Source: Whitmania pigra
Lineage: Eukaryota > Annelida > Clitellata > Hirudinida > Haemopidae
NCBI GenBank assembly: GCA_021613335.1
Contig: JAJTWR010000055.1
Coordinates: forward strand, 317,501-381,500
DNA length: 64,000 bases
Direction: 5' to 3'
Shown: positions 45,522 through 58,944 of the stretch, one piece after another
Numbering within the stretch: position 1 is the first letter of the stretch
How the letters are laid out: each line of letters begins with the position of its first letter
The notes under the pieces: generated by a model
Databases searched by the model: none
What the model saw: the letters and a program-made list of their open reading frames with translations, nothing else
What the model was told of the DNA's origin: nothing
Translations under genes and position numbers: made by a program

Positions 45522-46003
45522 ATTGTGAAATAAATTAATCTAATACGAATTACTAATTTAGCAGTGGTTAACAATACATTTATTAGCGAGATAATGAACT
45601 TAGTTGGTCAAAATGGAATTGTCATTCACAGCATTTTTCATTTGTTTTGCTATTTTTATTATACTTTTCATAAAATATCGGGAAACATCTGCACTAATGC
45701 TTTTCCATTTTTATTAAATATTATTCATTTGTTCATTGCTTTTTATAGTAACACAAAATCTTACTTCATTTTAAAATTCTGCTTTAATACGACTTCGAAC
45801 AAATTGTAAAGTAAAACTTTTAAAATGGTTGATTATACTTTAAAATGCAAAATTATTGCAATATTTTTCCAAATAAGACATTTTTAAAACTTTAACAAAT
45901 TTTTAATGTGTTGTCATTTATGAATTAAATGATGATTTATGCTATGATTGATGCCACTATGCCTTTGAAAATTTTCAGACTGAAAAAATATTAAAAACAT
46001 TTA

Positions 46004-46851
46004 TTAAGCGCCATGAACGTCAAAGACATAACTAATTACACTTATACAAATCATATTAATAATTACACTAAACGCTATTCTATTAACCCGGGGGTTGCAG
46101 AAGCAACTGACAAAGACAGACGTTTCAGTTTTGGGGGTTATCGCATTATCGAAAACCTTAAAGGCACACCCAACCGAATCACTTTCTGCCCAAACGACCT
46201 ATGAGAACCAAAACACTTGATAAATATTAGTTACTTAGAATTTATAATGTTTAAATTATATTTCCTTACATTGAACCAAATCTAGCCAACTAGCATAAAA
46301 ACGGTCATAGCTGCTGTTTTGAGTTATCCAGAGGTCAAGAGCCTCGACGTAGTACTGTGTTTCATCCCTTGACAAAACCGAAGACACGAAGAAGACTTGT
46401 CCAAAGGAGTTTTTGTTCTGAGTGACATCAACTGGATGGTCCCACTTGCACTTCTGAACAAAATCGCTGGCCAATGCTTCCGTGGCACTATTCCAAGTCT
46501 GGGGTTAACTGTGATTAAATAATTTGAAAAATAAATAACAAAGCAATTTACTAGAAGTTCTAGTCGCATTTCTAGCCTTTCCTTATTAATAAATTGTAAC
46601 TGTAAATGTTAATACCCATTTTTTATAATTAAATTCATTATTTAAAAATTAAACTTGCAATCCCTTGTGCCCAAATTCATAACTAATTATATTACAATAT
46701 TTATTAATAGTACCATTGCTTTCATATCGGCAGCTCTCTCAGCTATTCTGACAGAATTGAATTTGTCCACCAATTTACTAATTTCGGTCGTTTGGGAATC
46801 CACTCCTATCAGGTGATTGAGCAATAAACTTATGGCGAAGGAAATGGTCAT
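46004..46851 (-). CDS. CAP/SCP-domain-like small secreted protein, 3 exons
   Basis: Exons 46714-46851, 46277-46498 and 46004-46198 join in phase to 555 bases (184 aa) with GT-AG introns. The N-terminus MTISFAISLLLNHLIGVDSQ is a likely signal peptide. The rest follows the CAP (CRISP/antigen 5/PR-1) pattern. It has KFNSVRIAERAADMKAM, then TWNSATEALASDF and CKWDHPVD...FGQ (the first CAP histidine, with GQ where GE is usual). These are followed by VVWAESDSVGCA and a CFCNPRVNR segment near the end. The second histidine motif (GHFTQ-like) is not recognisable, so the domain is divergent. It is transcribed in the same direction as the peptidase array. The corresponding stretch is missing from block A. 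A secreted, extracellular role is inferred; its target is unknown. Confidence 0.7.
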
Positions 46852-47164
46852 CTTGGATTTTCTAATGCTCTAACATTAAATGCATTAAGCAAGAAATATT
46901 TCAAATTAAATGCTTATAAGAGATTAATAAATTATTAAATAACTGAGTCTAACCATTAAACTAACCACTTTTCTAAAGAATCTGTAACACTGAAACCTCT
47001 AGCCATTTTAAATACATCACCACCACCGGCAATATTGACAATCGCCGTGATGAATCGTGTCCTCGCGACTCAGCTTGCACCGCCAGGAAGCGCCCTCGGC
47101 CGGGGTGATAAATAAGCCGTAGTTATGCGCCACGGTTACAAATTCTCCTACTCATCAACTTCTG

Positions 47165-47422
47165 TTGACAACATTAATAAATTACTACCGTTATCATGAT
47201 TACAACAACATGGTATCGTGTCTGCAAGTTGACGAGAAGGGGTTTAACAACAAACCAACGTTAAGCCGTGAAAGAAGAACGGGGACGCATCAAGCGCCCC
47301 CAACTCATGGTCACTTCCAGTCAGGTGTTTCCAGATTTATGAACAGAGGAAGTTCCGGATGCTTCAGCAAGTTGCAGCCTTCCAATAAGAGCAAAAGGTT
47401 TGTTCAGTTACCTGGCCAATAG
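47165..47422 (+). CDS. Copy B of the unrecognised short ORF
   Basis: The 85-codon counterpart of 19710-19970. From MVSCLQVDEKGFNNKP onwards the two translate identically; the first codons differ by substitutions and start position. The domain is unknown and coding status is uncertain. Confidence 0.25.
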   Translation: MTTLINYYRYHDYNNMVSCLQVDEKGFNNKPTLSRERRTGTHQAPPTHGHFQSGVSRFMNRGSSGCFSKLQPSNKSKRFVQLPGQ

Positions 47423-48040
47423 GCAAGAGGAATCGAAAAGTGAAACATCTCCACATCAAGCGACTTTCAACGCTGTTGCAAAATAAGTTCTTTTTTTCTG
47501 GGGTACTGTTACCAAGTTGCGGATGTCAGGAAAACAATTTGATGAGTAGAAAAGTAAAAAAACATTGCATGAAATGAGCTGACTACGTCTGGGCAATAAA
47601 TGTCTCCTGATTCTGTTGTGGTAGAGAATCTTTTTTCGATGGTTTGACATAAACAATAAATCGACTGATTCTCGGATATATGCAGTATTTAAACGATTAA
47701 ATGTCGTATATGTAAATATATGAATTTCATTCTTGCAAAGTCCTTTTTATTTTAATTATTTATTTTTTTTCACAGAGCAAGAACTCAAAAACATTCGCTG
47801 AAACAGATCCGCAAGAACATTTAAAACAATAAATTCGCAACAACTCAAGCTAGCTGAAGTAATTATCGAACGAACAACAATAATATTCAGTCTGCAATTA
47901 TTAACAATGTCAATTCAAACTTGAACGCTGATCGATGAAATTAATCGGTCAACAGGATCAACCAATGAAAAGATATTCGGACAAGTATTTCAGAATTAAG
48001 TAATTTAGGAATAATTTAATAATAATGATCTGAATCCGAA

Positions 48041-51000
48041 TCACCATAATCTACATTTCTTAAAGGGGTTCATAGGAAATCCTTCAGGGCACTTGTAAGC
48101 CTCTCCAAATTCTTTCATATTCTTTAAGACTCCATTGACCCTGGGCGATAAAACAGCTGACAACTGAAATGATTAAAGTTAACATGTGTGGCGCCAAATG
48201 CACTAGCACTGAAAGTGTGTTGGTTCAAATTGTAAGTGAAACTTTATGGCAGAAGATCATTTGTAGACCTCCAAAAGTCTTCGATAGTGGATCGCTTAAT
48301 CGATGCCACATCCTTGTGTCCTTTATATTGGCAATCCTACCCCATCTCTGCTGGGGAGATGAGAGAATCTAAAGGCATTGTTATAATCGGCCGAATACAT
48401 AAAATTTGTCTTTCATATTCCAACTCAACCTTGTTATTCAAGTAACCAAAGCCTAAATGGCTTATTTACCCACCACCTATTTAGCAGAGGATCATTGAAC
48501 ATTGTCTTATTCAGTTATTCAGCGGGATAATAGTGAAAATAATTATCCGGGCTATTAATATCGTGTGCACCACTGGCATTTAAAAAAAAAATTTTTAGGA
48601 AACGTTTTGCTGTAAAACAAAAGTTTTTTCACTATAATTTTATGTAATTATAATTTTCAGAAACCGGGGCACATATATCCTACTCAACATCATAATCATT
48701 CATCTTATCACCAAAACTAACTTAACATCCTAAACTTATCCAACTCAAACTAAAAATTGTAAACAATCGCTAACCTGAATCTTGAAGGCGTGTGAGGCGT
48801 CTGCCTGAGTTTTACAGCCTCCACTTCGGGACGCGTCTTGCTACAGTGAACCTGGTAATCAAATAGTTTATTAATCGTTTAGTACATTAATTAGTTAATT
48901 ATAAATAGTTAAATTATAAAGATAGTTATAGTAAAAGCATCATTAGTTATATTGAAAACAGTGTTTATATAATTATAAATGGTCAATAAACAGTTAATTT
49001 AGCTTTTCCAAACTTCGGCGGTCGAACAGAGACCCTGGAAACGTACCCTGCCTACATTGAGAAAGAACAATTGCTCTGGAGTTAAATCTAAACCCGGTAG
49101 CTTCAGTTCCTCTCCATGCTTTTTCACCCAATTTTTGTAAGCCTGTCAGTAAGCAAGAATGACATAAAGAGGTCCTTATTCTGATTTATTTCGGTGGTTA
49201 AATACCATAAATGATGCTCTGACGCCGCCATTGTCGGCAATGTTTTCACCTAGAGTTAGCTCTCCATTTACCTGCAAGCATTTTTTTGTAATATCACTTC
49301 AGCCAATGCCAAATGGTCAGTGATGGGCAATTCTCCAATCGAATCTCAATGGTCAAATCTCAAATCGGTTGTAAAATGATTCAAATCTCAACAACCAAAT
49401 CTCAAATAGAATCTCAAAATTCCAAATCAAATCCCAAATGCCCAAATCCCAAATCGAATCAAATCTTCCAAAATATACTGCTGCCGTAGCTTCGCAAATT
49501 TTTTCGAGCAAAACACAATGAAATTAACAGCCAACATTCATTTATGACATTTTTTAGTTTTATTACCATTTAAAAAAATCATTAAACCCAGTTTGCGTTG
49601 TTCCTAAAACATGATTGTCCTGAAGAACATCCTCATTGTCATCGAAATTTTCATCTGACAAAAATTCTGAAATTTCATCAATGTCATTCAATGGCTCTGA
49701 AGCCTCATCACGTTCTCTCATTTCACTTTTATCTTCCTTATGATCAAACGCAAACCTGGTAGCTTCCTATTGTGAAAATATTGTGAAGGCTTTAAGCATG
49801 TTTCTGGCATTGTCAGTAACAACATATCCAATGTCAATGCTCTGTATCCCATACTCTGACAGTATTTCCTCAAAAGCTGCACAAATATTTTTTCCTGTAT
49901 GTTTTGACCCGAAGTGTCTGTAAGCAACCGTCTTTGTTTTCAGCTGAAAGCCTCCGTCAAACTAGTGGAATTTTACTCCTATAATTGGTTAAAATGAACG
50001 GCTTTCCGTCCTTTGGATGTCTTTAAAAAATTTCACTAAATCCCATATTTCCTGCTATCTAACACGGACATATTTAAAAGGCGGTAGAACAACAAGCATG
50101 TAACCTACAACAATGTTTATTTAACGAGGAGCACGAGGAGCACGCCAAAGATATAGAATTCTTAAATTTATAACCATTTTTAAAAAATTAAAAATATATA
50201 ACCATCTTTATTTCAATGATTCGATTTGAAAAAGCAAATAGAAAAAAAAAGAGGCAAATCGAATCTAATCAAAATCGCGGAGGCCAAAATCGAATCCAAC
50301 AATGTTCAACTCGAATCGCAACCTTGCCTAAATCGCGATATAAATCGCAGTCGCGATTTGATTTGCTCATCACTGCAAACGGTATAATTACTTAAGCAAA
50401 AACTTTTAAACTAACCTTTTCCTGTGTACTTGGAACAACAAAGCTGCTGTACTGATCAACAAAACACCGACTTGCCGCACTAAACTTGCTTGCATCCTCT
50501 TCTTTCCACCAATTTCTAGAATTCCCATCCTTATCATATTGCTTCCCTAAAATTCGTAACTGGCACAATGAACTATTAAAAGTAGTCACCCGATCAAAAA
50601 CGCCATACCACGACTATCAAAACCATGAGTTATTTCATGTCCGATGACATATCCAATTCCACCAAAGTTAATGCACCTTGATTAAAATTTATCAATTATT
50701 TATTTCATTGATTAAAATTTTTCTTTTAACTAAACTTTTCATGGTAATGTTTTCATTATATTTTTGCAAAATGAGGATGAAGGTATTATGTATACATGTC
50801 TATATATTTGATGTGATAAGTTACATTTGTAAGTATTAGTAAGTTTATAAGTTCTTACATTTGAACATCGGCCGAAAAAAATGGAAATTGTAATATGCCG
50901 GCAGGAAATACTGGAATATTGAATAAAATTAAAGGTTTTATATAAACGTAACTTCAAAAATATCTGTAAATAACTTTGCAGTTTAAAGCTTTGTGATTTG

Positions 51001-54000
51001 TCTAGCGATAAATTTAAATTTGTGATGTATCTAGCAATAAACTTAAAATTTGTGATTTATCCAGCAATAAATTTAAATTTACTCATCAAATTCATTTCTG
51101 GAGAATAAAAGGCGTCGACGACAGCAATTTCCACCTCTATCCTTCAAAAATATAATTCTCAATTTTGTTTTCGAAATATGTATTCATACATTGATTGTTA
51201 TTCTCATAGTGTTAGGAAGAAGTTATAAAGATCTAAGATACTTAATTTTAATTTAACGGCTACCCACACGTGTGCGTTCTTTATCAGTTCTGAAAATTCA
51301 GGGGTCTCCAAAGTTCTTTTGCCGAGGGCCATATAGCTGACTTCCGGAGTCTCGGCGGGTCAAACGTAAAAAAATTATAATTACTAATTTATGTTAATTA
51401 ATTAAAAAGCTATTTATTGTGGGGCTAAGATGAAAATTCAATTTATCAAAAAGACAACAAATGAATAACTTTAAACAGGCTAATCCTGATGTCTGAAACA
51501 GAGCAGAATTGCAGTCAGAATATCAGAATAGAAAGTAACATGGATTTTCGTTAGTTGCTGATTAATGTCAGAAACATGAAACTGACGACTTTCTGACATA
51601 ATCCTATCCAACCGCAGTTCAAAGTGAGCGATTCCGATCATAAGTAAGGCAATTTGTGGCAGCAGGATTTCATGTACTTTCTCACACAAATATGCCGTGC
51701 CAAAGGCTGAAATGAATTTACGGGCAAACTATTTTAAGTAAACATATTGTCAGATTGATGATATTCGTAGAATCTCATTTCGAATTTCCTTCTTTGAATT
51801 CGTTCTTCAGGATGTCATTGGACCGCAAATCTATAACTTCCGTTTGTAAGTAGAGAGGCAAGTCTTCAATGACAGAGTCAAATAGATTTTTGAAGATGTT
51901 TATTTAAGAAGAACATGCATCGAGATCAGAGAAACGTCCCTGGAACGATTGGCAATGCTCATGTCAGAGTTCAGAGGTATTAAGGTTATCATTAACTATG
52001 TAGTTTTGGCACATACTTCTTGGCAGATTTTTAAATTTTTACCGTAATCTTTTTTTTGTTTCTTTAAAGTATGGCTCTGCGGGTCGGATTAGAGATCTTA
52101 GAGGGACTTTGGAGATCCCTGGTCTACATCATTACCAGGATTTAATTAAGTTGAAAATTACCGATTTATATAATAAATGCCTATAAATAACTAAATGGCT
52201 ATATCGCTAGAGCCATTGGCGATTGATTATAAAAAAACCCTGGGTAATAATGAATAAAGAATAAACAGGAATTTACTTTTTGTAATCCACGGCTTGTTTC
52301 AGATTAAGGATTTTGTGATGCAATAGCACTTCCTCGACAAGTATATTCAATTCTAAGAAGTTTTTGAATTTTATTTCTACCTGTTAAAATGTAGATTATT
52401 AATGTAAAGGTGAGGCAGGTCTTACTTTTAGCTTGAAAACTCAACATTAGTTAATTAATGATTATATTCTCAAACAAACAAATATGATCTCTTCTCACTC
52501 TTTCTAACATAATCCGGAAGGGGTCCTCGTGATCATAGTAATCAGGATAACCGGTAATGTTTCGAAGATTATTGAGCTGTGCATTATTGAGCTTCAATTT
52601 CATAAACTAACCTAACAAATCGATTTGCAATCTTAGGAATTACAAAACCTTTTCAAGTGCATGCGATTTCGTTTCCACGTGCAGCCAATTGGCATCGTTA
52701 ATCAAGGTACGCAGGGATCCCATCAGTTCTTCAATTAATTCCAGAATCTTAGGTTGTAAGGATTGGAATGTTAGCTTGGAGTTTAGTGGTTTAATTTTCA
52801 TTTTCTGATCTTTAACTCGACAAAAGACATTATTCTTCATTATTGCAATGCTCGGTGTAGTAAAACGCGATTACAAAACAATTTCCCGGAAAATAATTAT
52901 CAATTTAATATCTCTGCTAAGTTATTTCCCGTGTGCAATGGTTAACTGCTAGCAACATTTTGGGTGAACGAATCAATGCATTATTATTATTATTGTTGTT
53001 GTTACTGTTGTTATTATTATCATTATTAATATTATTATTATTATTGATTACGGAATACCTAAGGTACACAAAGTACCGGCTAAGTAAAAATGCAAAACGA
53101 AATATCAAGTATGCTGGGGGACAGTTACTTACTCAATTTTTATTAATTAATTTTTTAATTTTGCAATTCACAAAATTCACAGCATTAGAAAGCAATAGTT
53201 TTACAAAATAAAACAATAATTATTTTTAATTAAACTAAAAACTTGAACATCATAACCTTGTCTTTGTCTGATCGACTGAAGTGGTGTTTGACGTACAAAG
53301 CCCCCAGTAGCACGTACAAGCGTTTCTTCATTTGGAGGATGCAACTCGTCCAACGTGCTGGCGCTTCGTTGATGCCCTTTGTAACCTGAACAATAGCAAA
53401 CTTACAGAACAATAAAGTTTCATTAGTTTAGTTGTATTTTAGGACAAAAATAGATAATTTGCACGCGTTCTTTACACTGGTCAATACTTAATCTTCCAAC
53501 CGAGAGGAATTTAGTTTCGAGAAATTGAAAACTGTTTGGCATTGCAGCAGAAAATGATATGATCAATTTCCACATCAAATAATTAAACACAGTCCTGAAA
53601 AACATATTCAATATCACAAATGTTTTGGAAACACATTAAAAAAACATTAACTACCTACCTTTTGGAAGTAGAACTTAGAACTTTTGCTAGATTATCAAAG
53701 TAGGGCCTATCGTTTATGCCCATTGGTTTGAAGCCTTTAGCAACGCGAGGATGAAACAACTGACTGAAGAAGCTTTCAAAATTTAAACTCTGTCGACAGC
53801 GAATTGAAATGTACGAAATTAAATTTAAGTCGGAGCATTATTTCTCACTTCAGTTTGAACCTCAAATTTTATGATCTACAATGGTCTACATGTCTCAAAC
53901 AGTTTCAAATCGCTTCCATGAAAATGGACAATAATAACACTTTCAATAAATACCTAGAAAACGCATTAATTAAATTAACCTCTCACCTTAGCAAAAGTCT

Positions 54001-57000
54001 TTGCAAGGTAATTTTCAGTGTCGTTAGTTTGAATATGACGTACTCTCTTTTGAGGCGGTATAATTATCTGAATATATCAATGAGTCAATTATCGGAATAT
54101 TTAAACAATTCAATTTCATAAGGATTAGTTATTAAATTATATTCCGTAACCCTCTTTTCAAAAGGTATCATTGTAGCTTGGCGTTTCTAAACGTCTACCA
54201 CTTTGCAGCAGTTCCAAACTTAGAGATGACTTAAAGATTTTAATGAATCTTTAAAAGTAATTAATAGAATTAATCTTTAATAGTTTGAGATACTTGTCTT
54301 AAAGATTAAAATCAAATTGCTCTGAGGTCCGGATGGGGGCATTACAAAGCAACCCGAGGGCCGCGTCATCAGGAACAAATATTCAAGTATAGTTTTAAAA
54401 AAATAGAAATTTAACATTTACCAATAAAATTTCTAAAATTTTCAAAATAACCCCGGCCAAAGTTTTTTCGAATTCGATCAAATCTTTCACGTCTTTATTG
54501 AGTTCTTCTAAAAAGACTGAGTTCTTAGAAAGGAGTTTAGCGGTATTTTTAATGTAATTAGTCAGGGCTCTGATCATGTGCTTCTGGGCGGAATTTTCGT
54601 AAAAATCTTTTGGAAAGGTTATTCTGCCTTGTTCTACCTAAAAGTTCAACTGCATTTGTAAATTGTTCGTTTAAGCATAGAGAAAACATTTTGGCAACCA
54701 TTTATGTACGGCACCTTTGCGCTTACTCTGTGAGTTCACAAAAGAACTAAAAATCTTTAATAAATTTGTATCTATATTATTTTTTAGTTTACATTTATTA
54801 TAGTTTTCCAAGTTAATAATATATTTTGCCACGCACTAGTTTACAATTTATTTTCGTTGAGCTGGCTTTGCCTTTATGAAATTTCATGGAGATTTTCATG
54901 TAAATTCTCTTCAATAAATTAAGCAAGGCAATCCTAATGTGGAAACACAATGTCTTTATTAGACTTGATAGAAATAGCTAGATGTCAGACCGCTATTTGT
55001 ATAGTTAGATTGCATGATGGTAACTTAGTCCAAGTTTTAGTGACTTCTTAATTAAGAATTGCTCAACTGTTGCTTCGAAAAACCTCTAAATAACAATAAT
55101 ATATAACGATTATAGTTAATATAATATTATTATTTTATTATATTTTTATTAATAGTTATATAATAATATTAACTATAATCGTTATATAATAATGTTAACT
55201 ATAATCGTTATATATTATAATATATTATATTACTATTAATAATATTAATTTGTAATGCGCCATGCGCATAACGTCAGACTGATTAAAAAAACTTACTGTC
55301 GGCACTTTAACCGTGGAATTACGGGGATCAAGGCCGATGCTAAACTTAATCAGTACTTTCGCTCCAATTTTTATTAAACGTCCCAATGTGGACCCCAATT
55401 CCAAGTTATCACCGTTCCATGATCTTGTTATCATAGGCCAGCCACCGAATTCCTTTAACAAGTTCAACATAGGCGTCAAGTCATCTTTTTCGATGGCATC
55501 TGAAACCACGAAACAAGAGCTCTAATAAATTCATCAGTCAGGTTGGAAACGATGAAAATGCAATTTGTGAACATTTTAACAACGTGTTAGATTGTCGAGT
55601 AAATTCTAAAGCTATCAAGAAATTGCTTGAGATTGCCTATAAATCTGACCTAAACATCAATGCAGTCCAATTAAAAGCTAAGACAATAAATGAAGACCAC
55701 ACCGAAAGAACGGGCATAGTCACATTTTGAAAAAAATTGAGATTTTCATCTTGGCTTATACTCTATTTTATTATCTTCAGTCTATGAAAACATCAACCAG
55801 AAAAACGGGCTCAGTCACAAATGATTCAAGGAAGAAAATAGTCTAGCCTTTGAAAGAACTGGAGATGTCACAAGTCTCCACTGTAAAAACGAGCTTAGTC
55901 ACATACGTCTAATCACGTGACGTAAATCAGCGAATTGGAACATTTCTCGTTCGTTTTGTTTACTTTAGCATTCGTTTCGGTTATCATACATATTAAGCAT
56001 TACTTTATTATTAAGAGTTTGTGATAAGTTTTTAGTTTGTTTTATGAACATGGCAGATGCAATCTGCAATCCCCAATTAACTGAAAAACCAAAAAAAGAA
56101 GAGAAAACTTGAAAGCAAATCTGAATGTTTGAAAAAACAGAAATTATCAAACCATCAAGTGGCTGAAGATTGTAAATGTATTCGATATAAATGTTTTGAG
56201 ATGACAACAACAAAAGAAAGGAAGAACCTTGTGAATTAATTTAATGGGATGTCTAGTAAAGATGAACAGGATTCATATATAAGTACAATGATCAATAAAA
56301 ACCAATAAAAAGACGTTGTCCAAGAACCAGTTCACAATTTTCATCAACAAATGATTAACGTTATGAATACAATATTCCTATTGTTCTGTCAAGGAATTAG
56401 TCATAGACATTAAAATGTCAACGATAGTAGAATATAGAAACAATTGGAATGGTCCATTTGAAAGTGCAGTTATTGCTATCAGAGGAAAAAAAACGACAAA
56501 ATGTTGAAGATGCAATCACTAAGGGACAACCTGCTCAGTTGTATGATAAAGCTATCCCCTTGAGCATACCAAAGTTCAAAGATTTGCAGGTTTTAAAGAA
56601 TTTTTGCAACAGAGAAACCAGTCAGAAGTTTTTTTGCTAGTTTGTATCATAATGGGGATGCAGTTGATCAGTTTCATCTGATAGAAAGTAGTGATGATTT
56701 TGAGTAACTTTTTTACCTAACAAGCATTGCATTAGAAGGATTGTTTTTTCAAAACATAATTGCCAAAACAATGAAATACTCTAGTTTTTATTTTATTTTA
56801 TTACTGTTTTGATTAGTCATTTGTATTAGATAATTTTATTTTGTTTCTGGCTTTTATTTATTGAAAAATAAAAAAAAAATCATCAAAATTTGGGAGAGCG
56901 GGCGAAGTCCAAATTTAAGTTCCTCCAGGAAAATGTTTCTTGTGTTAATGTGTTACACATTTAGGTCTTGAAAATTTTTTTTACCTCTACAGAAATGAGT

Positions 57001-58411
57001 AGTCAATCAGAAAAAAATATAACATGTTTTATTTAATAATTGATTTTGCTGAAAAAAGTCTTCAAAGTTAAAATTTCGATTTACTCAAAAGTGAAAAACT
57101 GTGACTATGTCCGTTCTTTCGGTGTAGTCTTCAAATATTCTACTAACCTAAATCCATGCAGGTACTGAAATACTGTTTAAGAAGTATCTCGTACTTGGGT
57201 GAGTCTTCTTTATAAGGTTCCAACAATGCAGCTGAATAAATGCTTGAATTTCAATCATTTTGAATTGAAAGTAAATGAAGATATCAAGAACTTAACACCT
57301 CTAAGCTTGTCGTCCACTTCATCGGTTAAAGTTGTAAAGGTGCTAACACTGGTTTCCTCGTCAGGTATGATGGTCTCTTCGAGAAATTTTCCACAGGCGA
57401 ACTCATAAAAATCAATGCAGGGGTGGGTAGAAATGTTCATGTGGTAATAAAAGTTTGAAACTGAATATGAAGGTAAAGATGACACTATTTAAATTATTAT
57501 TTAAGATTATTTTTAATCTTGATAACTATATTTAAATCGCTTTTAAATGTCACCAGTTATTAGTTTAAAATAGCAGTTTTCGTATTTTATTAATAGAAAT
57601 TTAACCTGCTGAAATGCAAGCTAGGCTATCGCAAGAATGAGTAGGAACATTTTCTTTGGCTTTAAATTAATAACGAATTAAGTTAACTGACCTTTTCGCA
57701 GCTGTTACTATAAGGTTACTATAACTTGAATTAGTAAATGTAAGTATTATTTTAAATGTTAACTTTTAAATATTAAATATAAACATTATTTTAAATATTA
57801 ACAATAGCATAGCAACATGCGACTAAGTCACCAAATCTTTGCAAACATGTAATTGTTAAATTAGTCTCACCTTTCATCAAGTAACCAATTACCGTAATTA
57901 AACCCACATCAGACAACAGCAAAGACACTGTAGCCAAAATCAGCACGATCTCCAAAGTCGTGCTAAAATTTATTTAACTTTAATCAACTATAATACATGA
58001 CAATTACGTTTAATAATCAATTATTTCGCCATATACTCATTTCTTGTAAATCGAACAAAAAATTAACATTTTAAACTCCTTATTGGAGCATCTATTAATT
58101 TTATTTTAGACGTCACTGCTGACAAATTACGCAAACGGCGATTTAAATATCAGTGAACGTGTAAAAATATTAATCACCTAATCATGGCTTATTCGTATTA
58201 TCTATTTATTGGAAAATCTTTGGAAATTCCTTGATAGCTAATATTGCACGTAAAACTTACACTGTTTTATATCGTACAGTCGTTAATGTCTATATACTTC
58301 ACGTCAATTTTAAGATGATGACACATAAATGACCAAATACGTGTATATGATAAGCAAGCTCGCTTTTTGCCTTACGTTTCACAACAAAAAAAAAACAACT
58401 CACAGCACCAT
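48041..58411 (-). CDS. NEP-D: neprilysin-like M13 peptidase in block B, 22 exons
   Basis: A type II membrane zinc peptidase, nearly identical to NEP-B. Exons (last to first): 48041-48140, 48775-48851, 49047-49142, 49206-49271, 50416-50546, 50609-50676, 50859-50910, 51083-51141, 52277-52380, 52499-52576, 52649-52747, 53257-53385, 53501-53594, 53659-53789, 53987-54067, 54452-54637, 55297-55499, 57148-57231, 57299-57460, 57606-57659, 57871-57962, 58404-58411. They sum to 2154 bases (717 aa). Features are the N-terminal helix, [31 protein letters not shown] 552-556, ENIAD 614-618, HTPSRFR and CRLW. NAxY is DAFY. A hAT element fills intron 49272-50415 and a TIR element fills intron 55500-57147; both leave splice sites untouched. 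The start exon again has only eight coding bases (ATGGTGCT). It appears intact. Confidence 0.88.
49318..50375 (-). mobile_element. hAT element with 8-bp target duplication in NEP-D intron
   Basis: Ends read CAGTGATGGGCAA and, inverted, CAGTGATGAGCAA. The flanks CAAATGGT (49310-49317) and CAAACGGT (50376-50383) form an 8-bp target duplication with one change. The uninterrupted site survives in NEP-B at about 23810. The minus strand keeps a transposase fragment with [13 protein letters not shown] and [13 protein letters not shown], the hAT catalytic-region signature, too short to be active. Confidence 0.92.
51299..52121 (-). mobile_element. hAT element remnant in NEP-D intron (copy B)
   Basis: The same element as 24730-25553, with the same inverted ends and an identical 69-codon minus-strand ORF (51480-51689) derived from a hAT transposase C-terminus. 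It was inherited by both blocks. Confidence 0.75.
52978..53046. repeat. ATT microsatellite: empty site of the CR1-like LINE
   Basis: An uninterrupted ATT/GTT repeat in NEP-D. It corresponds to the microsatellite split by the LINE in NEP-B. Confidence 0.85.
55692..57132. mobile_element. TIR DNA transposon with 4-bp target duplication, superfamily unassigned
   Basis: The ends are inverted over about 35 bases (start GAAGACCACACCGAAAGAAC; the right end inverted is GAAGACTACACCGAAAGAAC). AAAT is duplicated on both sides (55688-55691 and 57133-57136). NEP-B has the empty site at about 33050. Three direct subterminal copies of AACGRGCnYAGTCACA lie near 55709, 55804 and 55886. A broken plus-strand frame (56449-56640 and onwards) ends with [20 protein letters not shown] and may be transposase debris. 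The target length would fit Sola- or Chapaev-like families; this is only a suggestion. Confidence 0.85.
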
Positions 58412-58944
58412 TACTCCAAAGACTCTTTGAAATAACTTTGAATGAAATGTAATGCTGGCAAATAAAATTGATCCTTAATTGATGCTTCAAAGATATTCTT
58501 TTATTGAAACCTTACAATGAATTTAAACAAACATCACCGTAAAAGATGGAGAAATAAAATATCTAAGACTGTAAATTCGTTTAAAAAATACAAACGAAGA
58601 ATCCCCACAATTATTAACGAGGCCAACGGAAGCAAAATGAAGCCTGCAATTCGAAAATTCGACCAATCAGAATGGAGACGCCAGCGATTTCAAAATTTAA
58701 CGGAATTTTACAGTTGAAAATCAAAATAGTCAAAATAATCAAAAATCCTAAGCCAAAAAAAAAGATAATTTAATTAAATATTGTCGTTTAATAACTGTCA
58801 CTTGAAAAATTTTTTGTGAACAATTTTAGGAAAAATAAGTAAGAAAAACTTACGAAGTAACTTAAGTTAAATTAAAATAATTAAAGTTAAATTGAATCAG
58901 AAATTAGCAAGAATTAGAGAGATCAGTCATAATGACGACTTTTT

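Noticed and set aside
45564..45809. Plus-strand 81-codon frame rich in Phe, Ile and Asn
   Set aside because: AT-rich chance frame; no domain, and part of it is the patch shared with the NEP-B intron.
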